Assembly (NCBI RefSeq): GCF_030433675.1
Contig: NZ_JAROCB010000001.1
Location: 1,017,632-1,081,631, forward strand
DNA: 64,000 nucleotides
Reading direction: 5' to 3'
From: Leifsonia virtsii
GTDB taxonomy: Bacteria; Actinomycetota; Actinomycetes; Actinomycetales; Microbacteriaceae
A program made the translations under genes and the position numbers. The stretch's first letter is position 1. Every line of letters starts with the position of its first letter. Below the pieces are notes generated by a model. The model was given only the letters and a program-made list of their open reading frames with translations, searched no databases and was not told the origin of the DNA. Shown piece after piece: positions 46,721 to 54,285 of the stretch.

Positions 46721-46750
46721 CTGATATCCCCCGGGCCGGAAACGCGTCAA
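46721..46750 (-). promoter_or_regulatory. Promoter of the giant Ig-like gene
   Basis: TTGACG (46745-46750) and TATCAG (46721-46726) on the minus strand with an 18-nt spacer. The predicted transcript begins near 46714, just before ATG 46707, which argues against the TTG at 46716 as start. Confidence 0.6.
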
Positions 46751-46776
46751 CGCTAACACGACCCCCCGGCAGGGGT

Positions 46777-46800
46777 GGAATGGGGAGCACTCCCCATTCC
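46777..46800. promoter_or_regulatory. 24-bp perfect palindrome upstream of the Ig-like gene
   Basis: Arms GGAATGGGGAG and CTCCCCATTCC flank a 2-nt centre. It lies 26 nt upstream of the predicted -35 box and 44 nt after the stop of the FHA-HTH gene. It could be an activator/repressor site for the Ig-moxR-DUF58 operon, or a hairpin ending the kinase operon. No T-run follows, which favours an operator. Confidence 0.5.
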
Positions 46801-46844
46801 CGCCGGGCCACGCGCCTGTGCCGGTCGGCGGTGCACCTGGCGCG

Positions 46845-47606
46845 TCAGTCGTCCGCCCCACCATCGACTGGATCCGCAGCCTGGTCAAGGCGCGCGGCAC
46901 CCCCCTCTAGGAGGGGCAGATCCTCGACGCCGACCAGGCGGGTCGTGACCGCGTACTCCACCAGCCGGGCGCGGCGGTTCGTCGCCAGCTTGCCCCGCCC
47001 GCCGCGCAGCCCGGCGACCCCGAGCTTGTCGAGCTTGTCGCACACGTTGTCCAGCTTGCGGTTGAAGGTGGTCATGCTCCACCCCAGCCGCTCCGCGGCC
47101 TCCGCCGAGGTCGGGATGGTGCCGCGCCCCGGGACCGCCTGCGTCAGCACGCCCTCCGCCAGCGCGACGATGAGCTGCCGCTGGCTGGTGGTGAGCGTGA
47201 CCGGGAGCACGGTCGTCGAGCCGCCGGAGGAGTCGACCTTCACGGTGGTGTCGAAGTAGTCCTCGTCGCTCGTGATGGTGAAGTCGTAGGTCGTCGCGCC
47301 CGCGCTGAACATGACGTGCATGGTCTGGAACACGATCGGCAGCTTGGCGCCGGGGGCGAGCCAGGCCTGCATCGTCCCGGTCGCGTCGGTCACGGTGGCG
47401 GTCAGGAGGGTGCCGACGTTGCTCAGCCACCACATCCCGAAGTCGCGGCTGACGGTGAGGAACCGGCGGTGCAGGTAGGGGTTGTCGTCGATGGTCAGTT
47501 CGGCCTCGCGGCCGATGCCGAACTCGGCGTCGGGCTCGACGCGGTACAGCTCGCCGCAGTACTCCACGGTGAGCGGGGCTGCGGTGCCCTCCGTCGCGAC
47601 GCTCAC
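46845..47606 (-). CDS. FHA-like protein with C-terminal helix-turn-helix
   Basis: The 253-residue protein has an N-terminal FHA-like fold (about 15-85, VEPDAEFGIGREAEL) in which the usual Ser/His and Asn-Gly positions are not conserved (NPYLHRRF, SNVGT). Its C-terminal helical region (about 130-235) reads like a winged HTH: LTTSQRQLIVALAEGVL, then PTSAEAAERLGWSMTTFNRKLDNVCDKL. It may be a transcription factor for the locus. GTG 47606 overlaps the kinase stop by 4 nt, so it is translated with the kinase. Confidence 0.75.
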   Translation of the reverse strand: MSVATEGTAAPLTVEYCGELYRVEPDAEFGIGREAELTIDDNPYLHRRFLTVSRDFGMWWLSNVGTLLTATVTDATGTMQAWLAPGAKLPIVFQTMHVMFSAGATTYDFTITSDEDYFDTTVKVDSSGGSTTVLPVTLTTSQRQLIVALAEGVLTQAVPGRGTIPTSAEAAERLGWSMTTFNRKLDNVCDKLDKLGVAGLRGGRGKLATNRRARLVEYAVTTRLVGVEDLPLLEGGAARLDQAADPVDGGADD

Positions 47607-49315
47607 GGGGCGCACGCCTTCAGCTGCTCGGACGTGCGGCCGGCCCGCACCGTCGCGATGTCGATGCACACCGGCGCACCGGGCGTGATGCCCGTGACCG
47701 TGACCGCGGGCTGGTCGACGACGGCCGGCCCGTTCGTCGTGCCCTCCTGCAGCCAGGTGAAGCGGTCGTCCTTGCGCGGGTCCTTCGTCTTCCAGGTGAA
47801 GGTGGCACTGGTGCCGTCCGGCGCCCGAACCGCGGAGACCAGCACGGGAGGCGGCACGACGGTGACCGCGATGCCGCCGTCTCCGTCACCTCCGCCGTTC
47901 CCGGCCTGCGGGGTGCCCGGGGTCTGGGCGGGCGCGAGGACGCCGGCCAGGACGGCTGCCGCCACGCCCAGCACGATGACGGCCGCGGCGCCGGCGCCGA
48001 TCCAGCCGAGCAGCCGCCGGCGCGGGTCGCGGGCCGGGGCGGCCTCCGCGTCCGTCGCCGCCTCGTCGTCGTGCTGCTCGGTCTGCGTGGGGCGCTGCCG
48101 GAGCACGGTGTGCTCGGGGACGCCCGCGGCGTCGTCCGACGCTCGGGGTGTCACCGGCACCACACCGCGGACGCGCGTCGGCTCAGGCGCAGGAGCGGAC
48201 GGCGCGTCCGTCGCTTCGCGGACGGCAGGCGACGACGTTGCAGACGACGACTCCCCAGACGTCGGCGCGGGTGACGACGGGGCCGCCGGCGCGGGCGCCT
48301 GGGCGCGGATCGTCGCCACCGACCGCGCGCGCGTCTCCTGCTCCCCGCCGCCGTCGGCCGCCGGCGCCGGGCGGGCGTCGCCCAGGCTCAGGTTCGGGAC
48401 GTCGATGCTGGTGGGCGCGAGGCCCAGCTCGAGCTCGACCCGCTGCAGGGCGCGCGCGAAGTCCACCGCCGACTGGTAGCGGTCCTCCCGCCGGGTGGCC
48501 ATCCCTCGGCGCATCGCGGCGGTGAGCGAGGCGGGCACGTCGGTGCGCTCGAGCGGGGTGATCATCCCGCGCTCGATGCGTCCCATCAGGTCGAGGGTGC
48601 CGTTGGAGCGGCCGGGCACCTCGAACGGCGTGCGCCCGGCGAGCAGCGTGTACACGGTCGCGGAGAGAGAGAAGATGTCGCTTCGCACACCGGGGTCGGG
48701 ATCGTCGGAGAACATCTCCGGCGGCGACCACGGCACGCTCAACCCGACGCTGCGGCTGCCGGAGGTCGCGGTGTCCGACGGCTCGCGGCGCAGCTCCGAC
48801 AGCGTCGTCGTGTGCACCGGGAGCTCCTCCAGCGCCGACGCGATGCCGAAGTCGGTGAGCGCGGGCCAGCCGAGGGCGTTCGTCAGCACGTTCGCCGGCT
48901 TGATGTCGCGGTGCAGGATGCCGGCCGCGTGGGCGGTCGCGACTGCGCTCGAGAGCCTCACGCCGGTGCGAAGCGCATCCTCGACGCCGATCCGCTCGCG
49001 CTTCAGCCGGTCGGCGAGCGAAGGACCGGAGCAGTACTCCATGACCAGGTACGGCCGGTCGTCGCCCGCCACGCCGGCGTGGAAGATCGTCACGATGTAG
49101 GGATGGGCGGAGAGCCGCGCCATCACGTTCGCCTCGGCGACGAAGCGGGCGCGGGCGGTCTCGTCGACGCCGTCGGTCAGCAGCACCTTCACGGCGACGC
49201 TGCGCCGGGGCAGGTCCTGTTCGTAGAGGAACACGTCGGAGAACCCGCCCGACCCGAGCAGCCGGATGAAGTGGAAGCCGCCGAGCTCGGGCGGCTGCGA
49301 CGCCATGCGCCTCAT
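47603..49315 (-). CDS. Membrane Ser/Thr protein kinase
   Basis: The 570-residue Hanks-type kinase has its catalytic residues intact: glycine loop GSGGFSDVF, Lys43, HRD at 135-137 with KPAN, DFG at 155-157, and SPPEMF. A Pro/Ala/Ser-rich juxtamembrane region (about 300-435), one membrane segment (437-460), and an extracytoplasmic Ig/FN3-like domain with two Cys follow. It has no PASTA repeats, unlike PknB. ATG 49315 overlaps the upstream FHA gene by ATGA. It corresponds to pkb2 of the PFNA cluster. Confidence 0.93.
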   Translation of the reverse strand: MRRMASQPPELGGFHFIRLLGSGGFSDVFLYEQDLPRRSVAVKVLLTDGVDETARARFVAEANVMARLSAHPYIVTIFHAGVAGDDRPYLVMEYCSGPSLADRLKRERIGVEDALRTGVRLSSAVATAHAAGILHRDIKPANVLTNALGWPALTDFGIASALEELPVHTTTLSELRREPSDTATSGSRSVGLSVPWSPPEMFSDDPDPGVRSDIFSLSATVYTLLAGRTPFEVPGRSNGTLDLMGRIERGMITPLERTDVPASLTAAMRRGMATRREDRYQSAVDFARALQRVELELGLAPTSIDVPNLSLGDARPAPAADGGGEQETRARSVATIRAQAPAPAAPSSPAPTSGESSSATSSPAVREATDAPSAPAPEPTRVRGVVPVTPRASDDAAGVPEHTVLRQRPTQTEQHDDEAATDAEAAPARDPRRRLLGWIGAGAAAVIVLGVAAAVLAGVLAPAQTPGTPQAGNGGGDGDGGIAVTVVPPPVLVSAVRAPDGTSATFTWKTKDPRKDDRFTWLQEGTTNGPAVVDQPAVTVTGITPGAPVCIDIATVRAGRTSEQLKACAP

Positions 49316-50613
49316 CCGGCGGCCTCGACGGTCAGCGTGGCGCCGCTCCCCAGGTCGATGACCGTGCCGAGCACCACGGTGGTCGGCTCGCCGCTGCGCA
49401 GCTTCTGCGGGGACTTGCCCGGCAGCACGATCATCGTGCCGTTCCGGGAGTGCAGGTCGGTGACCACGACGCTGTCCCCCTCGACCGCGACGGCCACGTG
49501 CGAACGGGAGATGTCGTCCTCGGCGCTCGTGAGAGTGACCGGCCGGGCGCCGCGCAGCGACGGAACGGCCGTCACACTCGGGGCGCGCCCGACCACGACC
49601 GGGGCGGACAGCGGCTCGCGCCGCCCGTCGGAGAGCAGCACCGCGAACGTCTGCGGGGCGGGGGCGGGCCCGGCATCGGACGCGTCGGGCTCGAACGCGG
49701 GGCGCTCCGGGAGGTCGCCGCTCATCACGGTCAAGCCGTCGTGGTCGCCGACGAGGCGGTCGGCGCCGGACGGGAACGAGTCGGTGATGAAGCCGGGGAG
49801 GTCGATCCGCGATGGAGCCGCCTCCTCGTCCGCCTCGGCGGGGCGGACGGCCGCCTCCTCCACGCTGCGGACCATCGTGGCGCCGAACAGGTGGTCGTAA
49901 CCGGCCGGCTCCGCCGCGACGGCCGGCGCGGCGGCGGGCGCGGCGGGCGGGGTCTCGGGGACGTCGGCGATCGTCGCCTCCGGCACCCGCGTGTGAGGGT
50001 CGGGCTCGGCCGCAGGCTCCGGCTCGGGCTCGGTTCCGGGCTCGGGAAGCGGCGCATCGGCGAAGGGCTCAACGGCGGGACCGGCCACGATCTCCTCCGG
50101 CTCCGGCACGACCGCCGGAACAGCCTCCACCGGGCCCGTGTCGCGCTCGCGCTTCGGCGGCGCGGCGACGGTCGCGCCCACGTCCTCCGCCGTGACGGCC
50201 GGCGTCCAGCGCAGCGTCGACCCCCGCACCACGCCCTCCGTCAGCGGCAGCGTGGCGCCGGTGGCGGCGGGCCCGAGCGTCGCGGACTCCACCCCGGGCA
50301 GCTGCAGCTCGACCCAGGACGACACCCCGGTCGCCGCGACGACGCGCTCGCTGCCGCGCTCGGAGACGGACGCAAGGCCCGTCCCGCGGACCGCGAGCAG
50401 CGCGGTCTCGGCGGAGACGTCGATCAGGGCGAACGACGGCGTGCGGCTGAGCCCGTGCGCCACCAGGGCGTCCAAGGTCTCCGCGAAGCCGGCGCGCACC
50501 GCTGCGAGGAGGTCGCGGAGCCGCGCGGCGTCCGTCTCGGCCACCAGGAGCGCCCGTCCGCCGCCCGCGACGACCGCCCACTCCCCTGCTGCCGCCTGCT
50601 GAACCTCGAACAC
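49312..50613 (-). CDS. FHA-domain protein with long acidic linker
   Basis: The 433-residue soluble protein has a N-terminal alpha/beta domain of about 130 residues, a long Pro/Glu/Ala-rich linker (about 150-320), and a C-terminal FHA domain with VVVGRAPS, DISRSHV, and HSRNGT, all core residues present. It is a likely phosphorylated substrate and reader of the adjacent kinase. GTG 50613 follows GGGAG and directly precedes the structured N-terminus. The stop overlaps the kinase start by ATGA. Confidence 0.85.
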   Translation of the reverse strand: MFEVQQAAAGEWAVVAGGGRALLVAETDAARLRDLLAAVRAGFAETLDALVAHGLSRTPSFALIDVSAETALLAVRGTGLASVSERGSERVVAATGVSSWVELQLPGVESATLGPAATGATLPLTEGVVRGSTLRWTPAVTAEDVGATVAAPPKRERDTGPVEAVPAVVPEPEEIVAGPAVEPFADAPLPEPGTEPEPEPAAEPDPHTRVPEATIADVPETPPAAPAAAPAVAAEPAGYDHLFGATMVRSVEEAAVRPAEADEEAAPSRIDLPGFITDSFPSGADRLVGDHDGLTVMSGDLPERPAFEPDASDAGPAPAPQTFAVLLSDGRREPLSAPVVVGRAPSVTAVPSLRGARPVTLTSAEDDISRSHVAVAVEGDSVVVTDLHSRNGTMIVLPGKSPQKLRSGEPTTVVLGTVIDLGSGATLTVEAAG

Positions 50614-50682
50614 GGACGAACTACTCCCTCGGCTGCGTCTGTCCGACCCGCCGTCGTCGCACCACGATGGCGCCCACGATCG

Positions 50683-50712
50683 GTCTAGGTCACTTCCCCG
50701 CCGACGATTCAA
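50683..50712 (-). promoter_or_regulatory. Possible promoter of the FHA-kinase-FHA/HTH operon
   Basis: TTGAAT (50707-50712) and TAGACC (50683-50688), minus strand, 18-nt spacer, in the 138-nt gap before GTG 50613. The match is modest; readthrough from the terC-phosphatase transcript is equally possible. Confidence 0.35.
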
Positions 50713-50751
50713 CCACGTCCTGCGCCGGGAGGTCGACGCGTGGGCCTGCGG

Positions 50752-51570
50752 TCAGCCGCGCGGGCGGGTGTCCTCGAGGTCGCGGCGACCGTCGTCGCCC
50801 GCCCGCTCGCGGGTGTCGACGGGCGGTGCCGCGTCCTCCCCGGTCGTCGACTCCAGCACGATCACGGTGATGTTGTCGTGGCCGCCCGCCTCGTTCGCGG
50901 CGTCCACCAGCGCCGACGCGGGGTCGGCGGGGCTCGTCGCCAGGATCTCGGCGATGCGCCGGTCGTCCAGCTCGCGGGTCAGCCCGTCGGAGCAGACGAG
51001 GAAGATCTGCCGCCCCTCCTCCGGGAGGAGCGTGGTGTCGGCGTCGACGAAGTCCTCGGCGCCGAGGGCCCGCGTGATGACGTTCCGCTCGGGGTGCACG
51101 GCGGCCTGCGCCTCCGAGATGAGGCCCGCGTCCACCAGCTCCTGCACGGCCGAGTGGTCGACGGTGATCTGGCGGAGCTCCCGGCCGTCCCAGGAGTAGA
51201 CGCGCGAGTCGCCGACGTTGACGACCATCCACTGCTCGGCCGCGAGCTCCGGAACACGGACGCGGACGACTCCGGTGAGCGTCGTGCCTGCGACCGCGGC
51301 GCCGGACTCGTCGGCGCCGGAGAGCGCGCGGACGGCCGCGTTGGCCTCGTCGATCGCCCTGATCACCTCGTCCGGGGTCGGGCGGGTGCCCGCCTGCAGC
51401 GTCCGGGCGAGGCTTTCGACGGCCGTGCGGCTCGCCAGGTCGCCCCGGGCGTGACCGCCCATGCCGTCGGCCACCACGAACACCGGATCCTGCGCGAGCG
51501 CGCTGTCCTCGTTGACGTGCCGGACCGCGCCCGTGTCGCTGCGCACCGTCACGCCGACGAGAGAGCTCAT
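50752..51570 (-). CDS. PP2C-family Ser/Thr protein phosphatase
   Basis: Metal-dependent phosphatase expected to reverse the neighbouring kinase. The 272-residue single-domain protein has its metal-binding motifs: VNEDS near residue 20, VFVVADGMGGHARG, GDSRVYSWDG, CSDGLT, and GGHDNITVIVLE. A 30-residue acidic tail follows. ATG 51570 overlaps the terC stop by 4 nt (ATGA), so phosphatase and TerC are translated from one mRNA that begins with a manganese riboswitch. It corresponds to prpC of the PFNA cluster. Confidence 0.94.
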   Translation of the reverse strand: MSSLVGVTVRSDTGAVRHVNEDSALAQDPVFVVADGMGGHARGDLASRTAVESLARTLQAGTRPTPDEVIRAIDEANAAVRALSGADESGAAVAGTTLTGVVRVRVPELAAEQWMVVNVGDSRVYSWDGRELRQITVDHSAVQELVDAGLISEAQAAVHPERNVITRALGAEDFVDADTTLLPEEGRQIFLVCSDGLTRELDDRRIAEILATSPADPASALVDAANEAGGHDNITVIVLESTTGEDAAPPVDTRERAGDDGRRDLEDTRPRG

Positions 51571-52634
51571 GTTCGGGGGTCCTCCTGCGTGCCGTCGGCG
51601 GCCGCGTTCTCGGCCTCGACCTCTTCCGGGTCGTCGCCGTGGATGGCCTCGGCGACGCTGGTGCCGCTCATGCGCAGCTTCACCAGACTTGCAATCGTAG
51701 CGACAAGCATGGCACCCACGATGACCGCCAGCGACGTCCAGGTGCTGATGTCGGGCGCCCACTCGATGTGCTGGCCGCCGTTGATGAACGGCAGCTCGTT
51801 CTCGTGCATGGCGTGGAAGATCAGCTTCACGCCGATGAACGCCAGGATGAAGGCGATGCCGTACTTGAGGTACACCAGCTTGTCGAGCAGGTGGCCCAGC
51901 AGGAAGTAGAGCTGGCGCAGGCCCATCAGGGCGAAGACGTTCGCGGTGAACACGATGAACGGGCTCTGCGTGATGCCGAAGATGGCCGGGATCGAGTCGA
52001 GCGCGAACAGCAGGTCGGTCGTCCCGAGCGCGAGGAACACGATGATCAGCGGCGTGAACATGCGCCGGCCGTCCACCGTCGTGCGCAGATGGTTGCCCTC
52101 GTACTGGCTCGACACCTTCAGGTGCTTGCGGGCGAAGCGGATGAACCAGGAGTCCTGCTCGCCCTCGTCGTCGTGGCTGCGGAACGCCTGGTTGAACGCC
52201 GTCCAGAGCAGGAACGCGCCGAAGAGGTAGAAGATCGAGCTGAAGCTCGCGATCAGTCCCGCGCCGAGCAGGATGAAGACACCCCGGAAGATCAGCGCGA
52301 GGATGATGCCCACCATGAGCACCTCCTGCTGATACTTCCTGGGCACCTGGAACCTCGCCATGATGATGACGAACACGAACAGGTTGTCGATGCTCAGGCT
52401 GTACTCGGTCAGCCAGCCGGCGAGGAACTGGCCCGCGTGCTCCGCATCGCCGATCAGCAGCATCAGCAGCGCGAACAGCAGCGCCAGCGCGATGTAGAAC
52501 GTGACCCAGAGCGCCGACTCCTTCGGGCTCGGGATGTGCGGCCGCTTGAAGATGATCAGAAGGTCGAAGGCGAGGATCAGCAGGAGGACGACGAACGAGC
52601 CGATCTCGAACCAGAGGGGCAGAGCGACGGTCAC
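51567..52634 (-). CDS. TerC-family membrane protein, probable manganese exporter
   Basis: The 355-residue TerC/Alx-type protein has about nine membrane segments. The family acidic motifs within the membrane are SLSIDNLFVFVII near residue 80 and TTDLLFALDSIPAIFGI near residue 205. A cytoplasmic loop (about 150-185) and an acidic 40-residue tail are present. GTG 52634 follows AAAGG with 7 nt. A yybP-ykoY riboswitch upstream and the known role of TerC proteins in Mn export support this function; tellurite resistance, the historical name, is not implied. Confidence 0.92.
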   Translation of the reverse strand: MTVALPLWFEIGSFVVLLLILAFDLLIIFKRPHIPSPKESALWVTFYIALALLFALLMLLIGDAEHAGQFLAGWLTEYSLSIDNLFVFVIIMARFQVPRKYQQEVLMVGIILALIFRGVFILLGAGLIASFSSIFYLFGAFLLWTAFNQAFRSHDDEGEQDSWFIRFARKHLKVSSQYEGNHLRTTVDGRRMFTPLIIVFLALGTTDLLFALDSIPAIFGITQSPFIVFTANVFALMGLRQLYFLLGHLLDKLVYLKYGIAFILAFIGVKLIFHAMHENELPFINGGQHIEWAPDISTWTSLAVIVGAMLVATIASLVKLRMSGTSVAEAIHGDDPEEVEAENAAADGTQEDPRT

Positions 52635-52664
52635 GGAGGAACCTTTCGAAGGGCAGCGGCAACG

Positions 52665-52800
52665 GCCGAAAGTCTCTCCCGCACCTCGCGGTGCCCCTGC
52701 GCCCGGGACCTCGCCGTTGGGATCCGTGATGACGTGCGCAGCGCCGGCCGTGACGCGGTCACCCGCAGCAGGCCGTCCGGGATACTCCCCTTCGCTTCCG
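52665..52800 (-). promoter_or_regulatory. yybP-ykoY manganese riboswitch before terC
   Basis: The leader contains the conserved 5' GGGGAGTA (52783-52790), an internal GTCATCACGG segment of the L1 type, and the 3' GGGAGAGACTTTCG (52667-52680). These are the hallmarks of the Mn2+-sensing family, often found before TerC genes. CTTTCG (52667-52672), the 3' strand of the closing stem, can alternatively pair with CGAAAG (52643-52648) of the terC Shine-Dalgarno, which suggests translational ON-switching by Mn. A TAGGAT box at 52803-52808 is the likely -10. Confidence 0.85.
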
Positions 52801-52849
52801 ACATCCTAGTTGCCCGGGCGGCGCCACCTCGACGGGGTAGGGTGCGGGC

Positions 52850-53076
52850 ATGGAACGGGAGGCATTCGCGAGCTCGGTGATCGCGTCGGCGGGCTACGAC
52901 GCGGGGTGCAGACGCTCGAGGTCGAGTTCGTCTCCGGCGAGGTCTACCGGTACCTGCTCGTGCCCCGCCGGGTGTGGCGCGAGCTGCGCACGGCGGAGTC
53001 GGCCGGCGCCTACTTCTCGGCGGAGATCCGCGGCCACTACCCCGACCAGTGGATGCCGCGCGGCGGCACGGTCTGA
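52850..53076 (+). pseudogene. KTSC-domain gene with single-base frameshift
   Basis: From ATG 52850 the frame reads MEREAFASSVIASAGYDAG, the start of a KTSC domain. The rest (VQTLEVEFVSGEVYRYLLVP to the end GGTV) is in the next frame. Adding one G to the run at 52903-52906 restores an uninterrupted 75-residue protein of normal KTSC length. The KTSC function is unknown. The break is either a recent mutation in a G-tract, a phase-variable state, or a sequencing error; both halves remain well conserved, so it is not old decay. Confidence 0.85.
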
Positions 53077-53110
53077 GCCGGCCCCGGACAAGCGGGAAGA
53101 GGGAAGCGAA

Positions 53111-53142
53111 AAGCCCTCCCGGACAGGTGTCTGGGAGGGCTT
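53111..53142 (-). terminator. Terminator after tRNA-Glu
   Basis: Perfect 10-bp stem AAGCCCTCCC/GGGAGGGCTT with a 12-nt loop, followed on the minus strand by TTCGCTT and with T residues at the stem end. It lies 12 nt past the tRNA and also 34 nt past the KTSC stop on the other strand, so it may work both ways. Confidence 0.85.
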
Positions 53143-53154
53143 CTCGTGGTGTTG

Positions 53155-53227
53155 TGACCCCAGCGGGATTTGAACCCGCGTTACCGCCGTGAGAGGGCGA
53201 CGTCCTAGGCCGCTAGACGATGGGGCC
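53155..53227 (-). tRNA. tRNA-Glu (anticodon CTC)
   Basis: A 73-nt cloverleaf begins GGCCCCATCGTCTAGCGG, with acceptor stem GGCCCCA/TGGGGTC, discriminator A at 53155, and T arm GCGGGTTCAAATCCCGC. The anticodon CTC is at 53191-53193 in the loop CTCTCAC. The 3' CCA is not encoded. A terminator follows at 53111-53142. Confidence 0.97.
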
Positions 53228-53310
53228 GTCTGGCAACTAGAAGATCATGCCACAGATGGGGGTGCGGTGCCAAAACGAGGCGTGCGTCCCGGGCGCGTCG
53301 CCGACGCCCG

Positions 53311-54228
53311 TCACACGAGCACCCGGAGGACGCCGGGGGCGACGGCGACCTCGATCGGAAGCGGCCCGATGCGCTCCCCGTCCGCATAGGCCACGATGCC
53401 CTCCGCGTCCACACGCACAGCGCTGACGGGGAGGGTCGTCACCTCCGGGAGGCCGGTGTGCTCGCCGCGGAAGACCGACGGGAAGACCCGCAGGAACCTC
53501 AGCCGCGACATCCGCCCGACGATGAACAGGTCGAGCAGGCCGTCGGCGAGGTCCGCGTCGGGCACGATCCGCATCCCACCGCCCAGGGAACGGTTGTTGG
53601 CGACCGAGACGAGCATGGCGTTCACCTCGATCAGCCGTCCGTCGGCGCGGATGCGGTAGCGCCGCGCCTTCAGTGTCGCCAGCTCGCGCAGCAGGGCGAC
53701 CACGTAGCGGCTGCGCCCGCGGGGCCGGGTCATCAGGTTGGCGCGCTCGTTCACGATCGCGTCGAAGCCCGCCGACACCACGCAGCCGAACCAGGTGGTG
53801 AGCTCGCCGTGCCGGATGGTACCCGCGTCGATGGTGCGCGGCTCGCGCTGCAGAGCGGCGAGCAGGAGGTCGACGGCCGCCTCGGTGTCGCGGATCGGGA
53901 TGCCGAGGCCGTCGGCCAGGTCGTTCCCGGTTCCGCTCGGGACGATGCCGAGCGGGGTGCCGGTGCCGGCGACGAGGTCGATCCCGAGGTTGGCCATGCC
54001 GTCGCCGCCCACGACCACCAGCGCGTCGGGCCGGTCGGTGTCGTCGTGCAGGGCGCGCGCGGTCTCGCGGCGCAGCAGCTCGATGTTGGCCTCGTCCATG
54101 GCGATGACGCGGTGCCCCGCCTCCCGCAGCCGCTCGACGACCCGGGGGCCGACCTCGCGACGGTGCCCGAACGACGCCATGGGGTTGACCGCGACGACGA
54201 CGGTCCGCGCAGCAGCGGTCACAGCCAC
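53311..54228 (-). CDS. Diacylglycerol kinase family lipid kinase
   Basis: The 305-residue DagK-fold protein would phosphorylate diacylglycerol or a related lipid at the inner membrane face. Motifs are VNPMASFG at the N-terminus, VVGGDGMANLGIDLVAGT (GGDGT type with Met for Thr), and GIVPSGTGNDLA. The C-terminal beta domain follows with GLLDLFIVGRMSR and YADGERI. The start is GTG 54228. It runs in the same direction as the downstream tRNA but with an 83-nt gap. The lipid substrate is not settled. Confidence 0.93.
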   Translation of the reverse strand: MAVTAAARTVVVAVNPMASFGHRREVGPRVVERLREAGHRVIAMDEANIELLRRETARALHDDTDRPDALVVVGGDGMANLGIDLVAGTGTPLGIVPSGTGNDLADGLGIPIRDTEAAVDLLLAALQREPRTIDAGTIRHGELTTWFGCVVSAGFDAIVNERANLMTRPRGRSRYVVALLRELATLKARRYRIRADGRLIEVNAMLVSVANNRSLGGGMRIVPDADLADGLLDLFIVGRMSRLRFLRVFPSVFRGEHTGLPEVTTLPVSAVRVDAEGIVAYADGERIGPLPIEVAVAPGVLRVLV

Positions 54229-54258
54229 GATGATGGCACACCCGCCGTCCGCGGCCGG

Positions 54259-54285
54259 CGCCGCGCGCCGCTCAGGGGCGCGGCG
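54259..54285 (-). terminator. GC hairpin after the copper ATPase gene
   Basis: CGCCGCGC (54259-54266) and GCGCGGCG (54278-54285) form an 8-bp stem directly after the ATPase stop. There is no T-run, so the terminator call is weak. Confidence 0.35.

Noticed and set aside
46777-46800. Palindrome as an intrinsic terminator
   Set aside because: The loop would be only 2 nt, or 6 nt with a shorter stem, and no T-run follows on either strand; operator preferred, termination not excluded.
41146-47259. Long plus-strand open frames opposite the Ig-like gene
   Set aside because: Low-complexity translations and no ribosome-binding sites; the minus-strand protein has clear repeated domains.
51567-52634. 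Tellurite resistance as the function of TerC
   Set aside because: The family name is historical; no other ter genes are present and the Mn riboswitch indicates manganese handling.
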